19,213 nt of DNA. It comes from a bacterium. Lineage in GTDB: Bacteria; Ratteibacteria; UBA8468; B48-G9; JAFGKM01. A model generated the notes under the pieces. That model saw only the letters and a program-made list of their open reading frames with translations, had not been told where the DNA came from and made no database searches. The stretch is from contig JAOAEP010000155.1 of the NCBI GenBank assembly GCA_026416755.1, positions 1-19,213 on the forward strand, read 5' to 3'. Positions within the stretch are counted from its first letter, which is position 1, and every line of letters begins with the position of its first letter. This document shows positions 1-8,625 of the stretch, piece by piece. Both the position numbers and the translations under genes were made by a program.

Positions 1-42
1 CTACAAAATCTTTTATTATGTCGTGATATATTTCATTAAATT

Positions 43-70
43 TTGATATTTTTTATTTTCAATCTATAAT
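43..70 (+). promoter_or_regulatory. Putative promoter of the purine permease gene
   Basis: A -35 TTGATA (43-48) and a -10 TATAAT (65-70) are separated by 16 bases. Transcription would start near 77, leaving only about 17 untranslated bases before the permease ATG at 94. That is too short for a purine riboswitch, so any purine control would have to act at initiation. Nothing else is recognisable in bases 1-93. Confidence 0.55.
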
Positions 71-93
71 ATTCTAAAGGTAGTGAAAGAAAA

Positions 94-1416
94 ATGATAT
101 CAAGATTTTTTAAATTTAAAGAAAGAAATACAGATATAAAGACAGAAATAATCGCTGGAATTACAACTTTTATTACGATGGCCTATATAATTTTTGTTCA
201 ACCAGCAATTCTGTCTCAAGGGGGAATGGATTTTGGAGCAGTGATGGTAGCAACATGTCTTTCCTCTGCAATTGCTACTTTAATTATGGGTTTATATGCA
301 AATTATCCAATTGCTCTTGCACCAGGGATGGGTGAAAATTTTTATTTTGTTTTTACTGTTATCCTTGGAATGGGTATAGTTTGGCCTAAAGTCCTTGGAG
401 CAGTTTTTATTTCTGGTGTTTTGTTTATCATTCTTTCTGTTTGGAGGGTTAGAGAAAAACTTGTTGAAAATGTACCTTCTTCTCTTCAATGTGGAATAGC
501 AGGTGGAATTGGTCTTTTTATTTCCTTAATAGGGCTTGTTCAAAGTGGTATAGTTCAAAAAGGTGGAGTGGTTGTAACGATAGGGAATATATATCAAAAA
601 GAAGTAGTTTTATCAATAATAGGTCTAATTATAATTGGAACTCTTATGGCTTGGAAAATAAAAGGAAATATTTTGATAGGAATGATAATTACAGCAATGA
701 TTGGTGTAGGGATGGGAATTATAAAATATGAAGGTATAATTGGGAAAATCCCTTCAATTTCACCCACATTTTTAAAACTTGATATTTTAGGTGCTCTTAA
801 AAGTGGAATATTTACAGTAATTTTTGTTTTTCTCTTCATGGATTTATTTGACACAGTAGGAACAGCAATTGGAGTTGGAGAGGCGGGTGGATTTATAAAA
901 AATGGTAAATTCCCAAAAGTTGAAAGGGTCTTACTTTCAGATGCTATAGGAACTGTTGTAGGTGCAGTTCTTGGGACAAGTACAGTTACCAGTTATATTG
1001 AAAGCGCAGCAGGAATTTCTGTAGGCGGTAGAACAGGTTTTGCTTCTGTAATAACTGCAATTTTATTTTTACTTTCTCTTTTCTTTTATCCTTTTGTTAG
1101 AATGATAGGAACAGGAATATCAACCACTTCTGGTATAACTCTATATCCTGTAACTGCACCCACTTTAATTATTGTTGGAAGTTTAATTATTCCTACAATA
1201 AAAAAAATAAAATGGGATGACCCAACTGAAGCAATACCTGCTTTTCTTTCTTTTGTGGGTATACCTTTTACATATAATATTGGAGAGGGAATTGCATTTG
1301 GTTTCGTTTCATATTTCTTTTTAAAACTCTTTTCAGGAAGGTATAAAGATTTAAATCCTGTAGTCGTTATTGTAGCAATTGCTTTTATTTTAAGGTTTCT
1401 TCTTTTGAAAAGTTAA
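94..1416 (+). CDS. NCS2-family (AzgA-like) purine/nucleobase permease
   Basis: Probable proton-coupled importer of hypoxanthine, guanine or adenine in the cytoplasmic membrane. The 440-residue product is about normal for the AzgA branch of NCS2 and is almost wholly hydrophobic, consistent with the family's multi-helix fold. Family signatures are clear: ITTFITMAYIIFVQP near the N-terminus, NYPIALAPGMG around residues 70-80, MDLFDTVGTAIGVGEAGGF near 250-270, and the substrate-site stretch TSTVTSYIESAAGISVGGRTG shortly after. The loop after APGMG reads ENFYF where many AzgA proteins have LNAFF or LNAYF, so the substrate preference could differ. The ATG follows AAAGGTAG by a suitable distance and a promoter at 43-70. 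It is a monocistronic-looking gene with a gap of 79 bases before the next ORF. Family assignment is firm; the exact purine is not known. Confidence 0.93.
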   Translation: MISRFFKFKERNTDIKTEIIAGITTFITMAYIIFVQPAILSQGGMDFGAVMVATCLSSAIATLIMGLYANYPIALAPGMGENFYFVFTVILGMGIVWPKVLGAVFISGVLFIILSVWRVREKLVENVPSSLQCGIAGGIGLFISLIGLVQSGIVQKGGVVVTIGNIYQKEVVLSIIGLIIIGTLMAWKIKGNILIGMIITAMIGVGMGIIKYEGIIGKIPSISPTFLKLDILGALKSGIFTVIFVFLFMDLFDTVGTAIGVGEAGGFIKNGKFPKVERVLLSDAIGTVVGAVLGTSTVTSYIESAAGISVGGRTGFASVITAILFLLSLFFYPFVRMIGTGISTTSGITLYPVTAPTLIIVGSLIIPTIKKIKWDDPTEAIPAFLSFVGIPFTYNIGEGIAFGFVSYFFLKLFSGRYKDLNPVVVIVAIAFILRFLLLKS

Positions 1417-1495
1417 TCTCCTATTTCCTCTCTTTTCTCTTTTTCATGAAACTATTCTTTATAAAATTCGTCTAAATAAATAAAAAGGGAGAAAA

Positions 1496-1801
1496 ATGAC
1501 ATTTTGGTTTTTGGATAGAGGCGGAGAAAGTGAAAATAAATCAATAATAATATATGCTGATAATTTCTTTGAAGGAATAAGTATGATATTTGATTATTTA
1601 ACTTTTAAACATGGAAAGATGGGGTCTGATTGGAATGTTTTTATGGTAGAAGAAATTCAAAAAAACGATAAAATGTATGAGGTTTGGAGTATAGAAATTT
1701 ACAAAGGAGAAAATAAAAAAGAATTAAAAACTTACTATTTTGATATTACTTCTCTAAAATCTCTTAAAAAACCTAAACAGTTTTTTAAATATTTATCTTA
1801 A
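1496..1801 (+). CDS. Small hypothetical protein, unrecognised
   Basis: A 101-residue protein I do not recognise. It starts MTFWFLDRGG, is rich in Lys, Ile, Phe and Tyr, and has no signal peptide, transmembrane segment or cysteine pair. The pattern of alternating hydrophobic residues (SIIIYADNF, DWNVFMVEEI, YEVWSIEIYKG, LKTYYFDI) suggests a small alpha/beta cytoplasmic fold. The ORF is probably real because GGGAG lies 6 bases before the ATG and the codon use matches the neighbours. It lies downstream of the purine permease on the same strand (79-base gap) and converges on hom, whose stop is 13 bases away, with no obvious terminator between them. No function is proposed. Confidence 0.7.
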   Translation: MTFWFLDRGGESENKSIIIYADNFFEGISMIFDYLTFKHGKMGSDWNVFMVEEIQKNDKMYEVWSIEIYKGENKKELKTYYFDITSLKSLKKPKQFFKYLS

Positions 1802-1813
1802 AAGTGTTTGATT

Positions 1814-3106
1814 TTACATAAGATTTTCTTCAAGGCGTATTATTATAGTTGGACTTTTTATTACATCAAGTTTATTTATGTTACTTATAGCCTTTTTAAC
1901 ATTTTTTTCTTTTGCTTTATGAGTTAACATAATTATAGGGACTGCTTTTTGAGGATTATCTTGTTTCTGAATCACTGACGATATACTTATATTATTTTCA
2001 CCAAGAATTTTTGCTATTTTAGCAAGAACTCCTGGCTTGTCTATAGCTGTAAATCTAAAGTAGTATCTTGTTTCTACTTCATCAAATGGTTTTAAAATTA
2101 TTTTTTTTTCATTTATAAAATTTTCTTCAACATATCCATTCAAAACTATCTTTCTGGATATATCAACAACATCACTAATTACTGAACTTGCGGCTGCTTT
2201 GCCACCTGCTCCTTCTCCATAAAAAAGTGATTTTCCAATTAAGTCACCCTCTACATAAACAGCATTATTCACTCCTTCTACAAGAGACAAAAGATGAGTT
2301 TTAGGAAGTAGAGTAGGGTGGATATGTATTTCTATATTTTCCTTTTCTTTCTTACATATCCCAAGTAACTTAATTCTATATCCGAGTTCACTAGCAAAGT
2401 GTATATCAAGTGTCTCTATTTTATCAATACCTTCAAAAAAAATTTCATCTATTGATAATAGAACTCCATACGTTATATAAGTTAGTATTAAAATTTTATG
2501 CCCAGTATCATATCCTTTTATATCAAGAGTTGGATCTGCTTCAGAATATCCAAGTTTTTTTGCTATCTCAAGACCTTCATCAAAGTTAATTCTTTTGTAA
2601 TACATTTCTGAGAGAATAAAATTTGTAGTTCCGTTTAAAATACCAAGAATTTTTGTAATCTTATTTCCTATAAAACTTTCTTTTAATGATTTTATTATTG
2701 GAATTGCCCCTGCTACACTTCCTTCAAAACCGATATAGACATTTTTTTCCTTTGCTTTTTTGAACAATTCTTTTCCATATTTTGATAGCAACGCCTTATT
2801 AGCAGTAACAACTGATTTCCTGTTTTCAATTGATTTTGTTACAAATTCATAAGCATAATCAGTTCCTCCGATTAATTCAACCACTATGTCAATATCTTTG
2901 TTTTCAATTATCTCTTCTGGAGATTTGGCAGAGATATCTTTAAATGGAATAATTTTATCTTTATCCTTATCAAAAACCTTTAAAATATTTATTTCAATTC
3001 CTGTTTTTTCGGCTATAAATTTTTTTCTTATGATTAAATTTTCTATAAATTTTGATCCAACAGTGCCACATCCAATAACTCCAATATTTATAAATTTTTT
3101 ATTCAT
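1814..3106 (-). CDS. hom: Homoserine dehydrogenase with C-terminal ACT domain
   Basis: Reduces aspartate semialdehyde to homoserine with NAD(P)H, the branch point to threonine and methionine. The 430 residues match the usual monofunctional Hom. A Rossmann glycine motif GVIGCGTVGS lies near residues 9-18. TANKALLSKYG near 100-110 carries the conserved lysine, EGSVAGAIP and GILNGTTNFI form the catalytic domain, and DIKGYDTGHK gives the Asp/Lys pair. From about residue 350 (YYFRFTAIDKPGVLAKIA) there is an ACT domain, commonly the site of threonine feedback inhibition. It begins two bases after the stop of the coiled-coil gene and has no ribosome binding site of its own, so it is probably translationally coupled. 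It is the last gene of the trp-containing run, an unusual place for it; no thrB, thrC or lysC is nearby. Confidence 0.95.
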   Translation of the reverse strand: MNKKFINIGVIGCGTVGSKFIENLIIRKKFIAEKTGIEINILKVFDKDKDKIIPFKDISAKSPEEIIENKDIDIVVELIGGTDYAYEFVTKSIENRKSVVTANKALLSKYGKELFKKAKEKNVYIGFEGSVAGAIPIIKSLKESFIGNKITKILGILNGTTNFILSEMYYKRINFDEGLEIAKKLGYSEADPTLDIKGYDTGHKILILTYITYGVLLSIDEIFFEGIDKIETLDIHFASELGYRIKLLGICKKEKENIEIHIHPTLLPKTHLLSLVEGVNNAVYVEGDLIGKSLFYGEGAGGKAAASSVISDVVDISRKIVLNGYVEENFINEKKIILKPFDEVETRYYFRFTAIDKPGVLAKIAKILGENNISISSVIQKQDNPQKAVPIIMLTHKAKEKNVKKAISNINKLDVIKSPTIIIRLEENLM

Positions 3107-3108
3107 TT

Positions 3109-3840
3109 TTAGTATAAAGAACTTGGAATTGTATTTTTATAAAGTACTTTTGAAGAAAAATATAATTCATTTTGTAAAGCAATAATTTCTTCCTCAATTT
3201 TTTCTCTTTTAATATTTTTACTTTCCCTTAATTTTTTTGCCTCTGCATAAAATTTTCTACTTAAAAAGTAATTATAAGACGGTTCTATTCCCTTTTTTGC
3301 ATCATCAAGGGCTTTATTTGCAAGGATAATCTTTACTTTGTATTCATTCTCATATGTTTTATCTATTATTTTGCTTTTTAATTTTGCAATTTCACTTATT
3401 GAAGGAATTTTAAGTGCTTCAGTTCTTACATAAAAGTATTTATAGATGTCATTATTTTCTTTTTCTAAATTTTTCAATTTAGCAATATAGGTATTTATTG
3501 TAATCTTATTTAAAATCTCATTTATCTTATCAACTGAAAAATTATATTGTTTTGCAACCATAAAACCTTGCTCAGCAAGTTCTTTCACTTTTTTATAATC
3601 CCCTTCTTTAAAATATTTCTCCATCTCACTTATTATATTTTCAAACTCTTTTTGTTTAGCTTCTAATAATTTTCTTTGTCTTTCTTTCTCAAGTTCTTCT
3701 TGTTTTCTTTTTTCTTCTTCTGCAAGTCGTTTTAATTTTTCAGTTCTATATTTATTATAGTAAAACCAACTTCCACCAAAAATTCCAGCCACTATTATTA
3801 AAATAAAAATTTTCTTCTTTAAATTTTTTGACTTTTTCAT
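3109..3840 (-). CDS. Membrane-anchored coiled-coil protein, unrecognised
   Basis: A 243-residue protein of unknown function. Residues 1-10 are very basic (MKKSKNLKKK). A single transmembrane helix follows at about 11-28 (IFILIIVAGIFGGSWFYY), then a strongly charged heptad-like segment at about 33-70 (EEEKRKQEELEKERQRKL) that should form a coiled coil. The rest is helical and resembles degenerate TPR units (EMEKYFKEGDYKKVKELAEQGF). Topology is probably N-in with the coiled coil outside, or an uncleaved signal anchor. The start is supported by GGAGG 7 bases upstream. It lies 42 bases after trpA and 2 bases before hom, so it is transcribed with the trp genes, but nothing in it suggests amino-acid synthesis. 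The repeated helices could bind a protein partner; that is inference. Confidence 0.75.
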   Translation of the reverse strand: MKKSKNLKKKIFILIIVAGIFGGSWFYYNKYRTEKLKRLAEEEKRKQEELEKERQRKLLEAKQKEFENIISEMEKYFKEGDYKKVKELAEQGFMVAKQYNFSVDKINEILNKITINTYIAKLKNLEKENNDIYKYFYVRTEALKIPSISEIAKLKSKIIDKTYENEYKVKIILANKALDDAKKGIEPSYNYFLSRKFYAEAKKLRESKNIKREKIEEEIIALQNELYFSSKVLYKNTIPSSLY

Positions 3841-3882
3841 AATTATCCTCCAAAATTATTTTACTTTTTCTATTTCCAATTT

Positions 3883-4665
3883 TCAAACCTTTAATTCCTT
3901 TTTGAATTCCACTATCAATTCTTCTATTTCTTCTATTTTTTTATCTATTATTTTCTGTAAAATAAAACTACCAATAATTATCCCATCAACATATTTTTTT
4001 ATTTTATTTATCTGATTGACATTTGATATCCCAAAACCAGCAGCAACCGGTATTTTTACCATGCTTTTTATTTTCTTTAAAATAGTAAGTGTATCTTCTT
4101 CTAAATCTTTTCTGGGTCCTGTTACACCTGCAATACTTATAAAATATATAAAACCTTTAGCATTTCTTATAATTTTTCTCATTCTCTTTTCAGAAGTAAA
4201 TGGTGTTAAAAAATTGATTAAGTTCATATTCCTTTCTTTCAAAATCTTTCTTATTTCATAACTTTCTTCAAAAGGAAGGTCTGGAATTATTAAACCACTT
4301 ACCCCACACTCAACACATCTTTCTACAAATCTTGTTATTCCATATCTATACACAGGATTAAAGTAGGTCATAAAAAGGTAGGGGATATTAATTTCATTCT
4401 TTAATATTTTTGCAAGTTTAAAACATTCATCAGTATTAATTCCATTTTCAAGTGCTTTACTTGATGTATATTGAATTATTGGTCCATCAGCAATTGGGTC
4501 AGAAAATGGGACTCCTATTTCAATTATATCCGCTCCTTTTTCAACACTTTTTTTTATTATCTCAATTGATTCATAAAAAGATGGAAATCCTGCAGTAAAA
4601 TACAGAATTAATGCTTTTTCCTTCTTCTTTTCTAATTCTTTAAATTTTTTTTCAATTTTTGTCAT
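3883..4665 (-). CDS. trpA: Tryptophan synthase alpha subunit
   Basis: Cleaves indole-3-glycerol phosphate to indole and glyceraldehyde 3-phosphate, passing indole to TrpB through the alpha2beta2 tunnel. The 260-residue length is standard for this TIM barrel. The two catalytic acids fall at exactly the numbers known for the enterobacterial enzyme: Glu49 in DIIEIGVPF and Asp60 in DPIADGP. Loop 6 (ISIAGVTGPRKDL) and the phosphate-binding AAGFGIS and GIIIGSF segments are present. The start codon overlaps the trpB stop as ATGA, which favours equimolar coupled synthesis with its partner subunit. A 42-base gap separates it from the next gene downstream. Confidence 0.97.
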   Translation of the reverse strand: MTKIEKKFKELEKKKEKALILYFTAGFPSFYESIEIIKKSVEKGADIIEIGVPFSDPIADGPIIQYTSSKALENGINTDECFKLAKILKNEINIPYLFMTYFNPVYRYGITRFVERCVECGVSGLIIPDLPFEESYEIRKILKERNMNLINFLTPFTSEKRMRKIIRNAKGFIYFISIAGVTGPRKDLEEDTLTILKKIKSMVKIPVAAGFGISNVNQINKIKKYVDGIIIGSFILQKIIDKKIEEIEELIVEFKKELKV

Positions 4666-5843
4666 AATTCTCCTTCAATTTTTGCTACTTCCATTACATC
4701 CTTATCACCTCTACCTGAAAGACACACCACAACTATATCATCTTTTCTAAATTTTTCTTTATTTTCCACTAACCATCCAATAGCATGTGCGGGTTCTAAG
4801 GCAGGTATAATACCTTCAATTTCACTTAAAATATGAAATCCTTTTAAAGCAATCTCATCATTAACAGCAAAATAATCAGCCCTTTTTGTATCTTTATAAA
4901 AAGCATGTTCTGGTCCAACTCCTGGATAATCAAGCCCTGCTGAAATTGAATGAGTTATTTTTATCTGTCCATAGTTATCTTGTAAAACATAAGAAAAACT
5001 ACCATGCAAAACACCCTTTTCTCCTTTTAAAAGTGTTGAAGCATGTTTTTCAGTTTCTAATCCATATCCTCCTGCCTCAATACCTATAAATTTAACATCT
5101 CTATTATTATAAAATGGATAAAAAAGGCCTAAACTATTACTTCCTCCACCCACACAAGCAACAAGATAATCTGGTAATCTTCCTTCTTTCTTAATTATTT
5201 GCTTTTTTGTTTCTTTACCTATTATTGATTGAAAATCTCTGACAATCATTGGATAAGGATGAGGGCCAACAACAGAACCAATAACATAATGAGTTGTCTT
5301 AAAATTTGTAATCCAATCCCTCATTGCTTCATTTATAGCATCTTTTAAAGTTCTACTGCCTGAAGTTACAGAAATTATTTGGGCTCCAAGTAATTTCATC
5401 CTATATACATTTAATTTCTGTCTTTCTACATCAATCTCTCCCATATAAACAACACACTCCATATTCAATAAAGCAGAAGCAGTGGCAGTTGCTACACCAT
5501 GTTGACCTGCTCCTGTTTCCGCAATTACTCTCGTTTTCCCCATCATTTTAGCAAGTAAAACTTGACCTAAAGTATTATTTATCTTATGAGCACCTGTAAA
5601 TGCAAGATCTTCTCTTTTTAAATAAACTTTAAACCCAAGATACTCGCTAAAATTTTTAGCAAAATATAAAGAAGTTGGTCTACCTGCATATTCTTTTAAG
5701 AGATAATTTAATTCCCTCTTAAACTCTTTTGTTTTTGATATCCTTTTATATTCTTTCTCCAATTCCTCAAGAGGTCCTATCAATGTTTCTGGTGCGAATC
5801 TCCCACCAAAAATCCCAAATTTCCCTTTTCTATCGGGCAACAT
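4662..5843 (-). CDS. trpB: Tryptophan synthase beta subunit (TrpB1 type)
   Basis: PLP enzyme that joins indole and serine to make tryptophan. The 393 residues are typical of canonical TrpB1. The PLP lysine is Lys87 (GAHKINN) and the catalytic glutamate is Glu109 (ETGAGQHG), the same numbers as in Salmonella TrpB. The phosphate loop CVGGGSNSLG and the alpha-contact region GRFAPETLIGP are intact. The ATG lies 14 bases inside the end of trpF, and the stop forms ATGA with trpA, so three genes are read in a tightly coupled series. This copy, placed directly before trpA, is the one expected to form the alpha2beta2 complex; a second, divergent TrpB2 lies two genes upstream. Confidence 0.97.
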   Translation of the reverse strand: MLPDRKGKFGIFGGRFAPETLIGPLEELEKEYKRISKTKEFKRELNYLLKEYAGRPTSLYFAKNFSEYLGFKVYLKREDLAFTGAHKINNTLGQVLLAKMMGKTRVIAETGAGQHGVATATASALLNMECVVYMGEIDVERQKLNVYRMKLLGAQIISVTSGSRTLKDAINEAMRDWITNFKTTHYVIGSVVGPHPYPMIVRDFQSIIGKETKKQIIKKEGRLPDYLVACVGGGSNSLGLFYPFYNNRDVKFIGIEAGGYGLETEKHASTLLKGEKGVLHGSFSYVLQDNYGQIKITHSISAGLDYPGVGPEHAFYKDTKRADYFAVNDEIALKGFHILSEIEGIIPALEPAHAIGWLVENKEKFRKDDIVVVCLSGRGDKDVMEVAKIEGEL

Positions 5844-6471
5844 TTTTTACCTCTTCTATCAGTTTTTTTATTTTTTCAATATCTTTTACTCCTGGAGATA
5901 TCTCAACCCCAGAAGCAATGTCAATCCCAAATGGTCTATATTTTTTTAGTATTTCTCTCACATTTTCAGGAGTTATACCACCTGCAATAAAAATTTTATT
6001 CCATGGTAATTCTTCTTTATTTATTTTTTCATCTTCTATCTTTTTTCCTGTCCCTCCATATTTATCTGCTGAATAAGTATCAAGTAAAAAATAATCTGCC
6101 ATTTTGTAATACTTCATTTTCCTTAAAACTTCTTTAGATGATTTAACTCTTATTGCTTTAATAAGAACCTTTTCTGGTAAGATCTTTTTAAATTTACTTA
6201 GCATTGCAGGTGGTTCATTTCCATGCAATTGAACTCCATCCAATTTTATTTTTTTTACTATTTCAAATAATTTCTTTTCATCAGGATTAACGAAAATGCC
6301 TATTTTTTTTACATCATTTGGTAAATCTTCAATTAACTCTTTTGCTTCTTTTAATTCAATATATCTTGGACTTTTTTTATAAAAGTTTAATCCAATCCAT
6401 TTAATACCAAGATTTATCGCCTCAATTATGTCTTTTTTTCTTTTAAAACCACAAATTTTAATTTCAACCAT
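5830..6471 (-). CDS. trpF: Phosphoribosylanthranilate isomerase
   Basis: Performs the Amadori rearrangement of phosphoribosylanthranilate to CdRP. The 213-residue single-domain TIM barrel is the usual size, not fused to TrpC. The general base Cys7 (EIKICGF) and general acid Asp131 (FLLDTYS) are both present, followed by the GGTGKKI loop and the phosphate-binding IAGGITPENV and GIDIASGVE segments. VQLHGNE, also conserved, is at about 80-86. Its ATG shares a base with the trpB2 stop (TAATG) and its 3' end overlaps trpB by 14 bases. No independent Shine-Dalgarno stands out, which suits translational coupling. Confidence 0.96.
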   Translation of the reverse strand: MVEIKICGFKRKKDIIEAINLGIKWIGLNFYKKSPRYIELKEAKELIEDLPNDVKKIGIFVNPDEKKLFEIVKKIKLDGVQLHGNEPPAMLSKFKKILPEKVLIKAIRVKSSKEVLRKMKYYKMADYFLLDTYSADKYGGTGKKIEDEKINKEELPWNKIFIAGGITPENVREILKKYRPFGIDIASGVEISPGVKDIEKIKKLIEEVKNVAR

Positions 6472-7814
6472 TAAATTTCTGGTAAATCCTTTAATGCCTC
6501 TTTTATTTTCTCTTCCGGATATTCAAAATCTTCAAGTTTCCCTTCCAAATATGCTTCATATGCGGATAAATCAAAATGTCCATGTCCTGAATGATTGTAC
6601 ACAATTACTTTTCCTTCTGGAGCATTTTTTGCTTCATCAATTACTGCCTTTATAGCATGAGTCGTTTCAGGTGCAGGTAAAAATCCTTCTGTCTGAGCAA
6701 AAAGAATTCCTGCTTGAAAACATTCTGTTTGATGATAAGCAACTGCTTCAATAATTCCAAGTTTATATAAATGACAGATTAAAGGAGCATCCCCATGATA
6801 TCTTAAACCACCTGCATGAATTCCTGGAGGGATAAAACTATGACCAAGTGTATACATTTTTAACAATGGAGTTGTACAAGCAGTATCTCCATAATCATAT
6901 CTATAAATTCCTTTTGTTAATGTTGGACATGCTTTTGGTTCTACAGCAATAAATCTTATATTCTCGCCTTTCAATTTATTAGGGACAAATGGCATTATAA
7001 AACCACCAAAATTGCTTCCTCCACCTACACACCCTATTAAAACATCTGGTTTTTCTCCAATAAGTTCAAGTTGTTTTTTTGTTTCAAGTCCTATAATTGT
7101 CTGATGAAGAAGAACATGATTTAAAACACTTCCAAGAGAATATTTTGTATCTTCTCTTTTAACCGCTTCCTCAATTGCTTCCGAAATTGCTATCCCTAAA
7201 CTACCAGGAGAATTGGGATCTTTTTCAAGAATTTTTCTTCCAAATTCTGTCTTGTCTGAAGGAGATGGATACATAGTCGCTCCCCATGATTGAGCAAGTA
7301 ATCTCCTATATGGTTTTTGATAATAAGAAACTTTTACCATAAAAATGACACATTCAAGATCAAAAATTTTACAAGCAAAAGCAAGAGCACTTCCCCATTG
7401 ACCTGCACCTGTTTCAGTTGTTAATCGTTTAACCCCTTCAATTTTATTATAATATGCCTGAGCGATTGCAGTATTTGGTTTATGAGAACCAGGCGGAGAA
7501 ACAGATTCATTTTTAAAATAAATTCTTGCTTTTGTTTTCAATGCTTTTTCAAGATTTCTTGCTCTATGCAAAGGGGTTGGTCTATAAATTTTATATGCTC
7601 TTAATACTTCATCTGGAATTTCAATCCACCTTTCCGGAGAGAATTCCTGCATTATTAAAGACATTGGGAAAATTGGTGCTAAATCATCAGGTTTTACTGG
7701 TTCTTTTGTTTTTGGATGAATAACAGGAGGAAGTGGTTCTGGTAAATCGGGTAAAATATTATACCATACATTTGGCATCTCTTTTTCCGATAAAAATATT
7801 TTATTTTCCTCCAT
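6471..7814 (-). CDS. trpB2: Tryptophan synthase beta-like protein, TrpB2 type
   Basis: A second PLP-dependent tryptophan synthase beta chain, of the longer, divergent TrpB2 group. At 447 residues it has the long N-terminal extension (about 60 residues before PERWIEIPDEVLRAYKIYRP) that separates TrpB2 from TrpB1. The PLP lysine is Lys112 in PPGSHKPNTA and the catalytic glutamate is Glu134 in ETGAGQWG. CVGGGSNFGGF binds the PLP phosphate. TrpB2 enzymes are known to make tryptophan from free indole and serine, often with poor or different coupling to TrpA, and are thought to salvage indole. Here it sits inside the operon between trpC and trpF. GGAGG (AAAGGAGGAAAG) precedes the ATG. Its 3' end overlaps trpF by one base. 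The biochemical role beside TrpB1 is not settled by sequence. Confidence 0.94.
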   Translation of the reverse strand: MEENKIFLSEKEMPNVWYNILPDLPEPLPPVIHPKTKEPVKPDDLAPIFPMSLIMQEFSPERWIEIPDEVLRAYKIYRPTPLHRARNLEKALKTKARIYFKNESVSPPGSHKPNTAIAQAYYNKIEGVKRLTTETGAGQWGSALAFACKIFDLECVIFMVKVSYYQKPYRRLLAQSWGATMYPSPSDKTEFGRKILEKDPNSPGSLGIAISEAIEEAVKREDTKYSLGSVLNHVLLHQTIIGLETKKQLELIGEKPDVLIGCVGGGSNFGGFIMPFVPNKLKGENIRFIAVEPKACPTLTKGIYRYDYGDTACTTPLLKMYTLGHSFIPPGIHAGGLRYHGDAPLICHLYKLGIIEAVAYHQTECFQAGILFAQTEGFLPAPETTHAIKAVIDEAKNAPEGKVIVYNHSGHGHFDLSAYEAYLEGKLEDFEYPEEKIKEALKDLPEI

Positions 7815-7836
7815 ATTTCTTTCCTCCTTTCTTTTT

Positions 7837-8625
7837 CTATTTAATATCTATTAATTCTTTTATTTTTTCTTCTATATTTCTACTTTTTAAAATACTTTCA
7901 CCTATCAATACACCTCTTATCCCTAATTTTTTAAGCATTAAAATTTCTTCCTTTTCTCTTATTCCACTTTCACTTATGGCAATTATTTTATCAATTGGGA
8001 TAAATTTAATCAAATTTAAAGTATTGTTTATATCTATTTTCAAAGTTTGGAGGTCCCTATTATTTATCCCAAGAATTTTATTTTCCCAGTTTTCAACAAC
8101 ATCAAAAACTCTTCTTAAATCTGTTTCATCAAAAACTTCTATTAAAATTTCTAGATTTAAATTTTCACAAATATTTAAAAAATTCTTTAATTTATCATTC
8201 TCAAGAATTCTAACAATTAAAATTATAAAATCAGCTCCATAGTATTTTCCTTCATAAATCTGATATTCATCTATAACAAAATCTTTCATTAAAATCGGAA
8301 TTTGAACAACTTCTCTCACTTTTTTTAAATCTTCTATTGAGCCATAAAAATACGGTTCACAAGTTAAAACAGATATTCCACTTATTCCATTTTTTTCATA
8401 GATTTTGGCTATTTTTTTTAAATCTAATTTTTTATTAATAATTCCTGCAGAAGGAGAAGCCCTTTTTAATTCAGCAATTATTCCAAAATCTTCTTTTAAT
8501 TTTTCAAATATACTTCTACCTTTTCTGCTTGATACTTCATTAATAAGTTTCCTTAATGGAATTTGCTTTTTCTTTCTATCTAAAATAAGTTTCTTTTCTT
8601 CTATTATCTTAGAAAGAATTTTCAT
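7837..8625 (-). CDS. trpC: Indole-3-glycerol phosphate synthase
   Basis: Closes the indole ring, converting CdRP to indole-3-glycerol phosphate with loss of CO2 and water. The 262 residues form a single IGPS barrel, without the TrpF fusion found in E. coli. Key residues are visible: Glu52 and Lys54 in AELKRASPS, Lys114 (general acid) in ILMKDFVID, Glu163 in LIEVFDE, the asparagines of GINNRDL, and ISESGI near the end. The start overlaps the stop of the TPR gene as ATGA. Downstream, a 21-base spacer holds the strong ribosome binding site of trpB2. Confidence 0.96.
   Translation of the reverse strand: MKILSKIIEEKKLILDRKKKQIPLRKLINEVSSRKGRSIFEKLKEDFGIIAELKRASPSAGIINKKLDLKKIAKIYEKNGISGISVLTCEPYFYGSIEDLKKVREVVQIPILMKDFVIDEYQIYEGKYYGADFIILIVRILENDKLKNFLNICENLNLEILIEVFDETDLRRVFDVVENWENKILGINNRDLQTLKIDINNTLNLIKFIPIDKIIAISESGIREKEEILMLKKLGIRGVLIGESILKSRNIEEKIKELIDIK

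Noticed and set aside
1..93. Purine riboswitch before the permease
   Set aside because: The likely promoter leaves only about 17 transcribed bases before the ATG.
292..854. Open frames of 65-86 codons on both strands within the permease gene
   Set aside because: Low-complexity shadows of the permease frame (Asn/Lys/Ile-rich, no ribosome binding sites). The same applies to the other ORFs wholly inside hom, trpA, trpB, trpF, trpB2, trpC, trpD, speE and recG.
7733..8242. 169-codon plus-strand ORF antisense to trpC
   Set aside because: Phe/Ile/Leu/Ser-rich antisense shadow of an AT-rich gene; trpC on the other strand has all catalytic residues.
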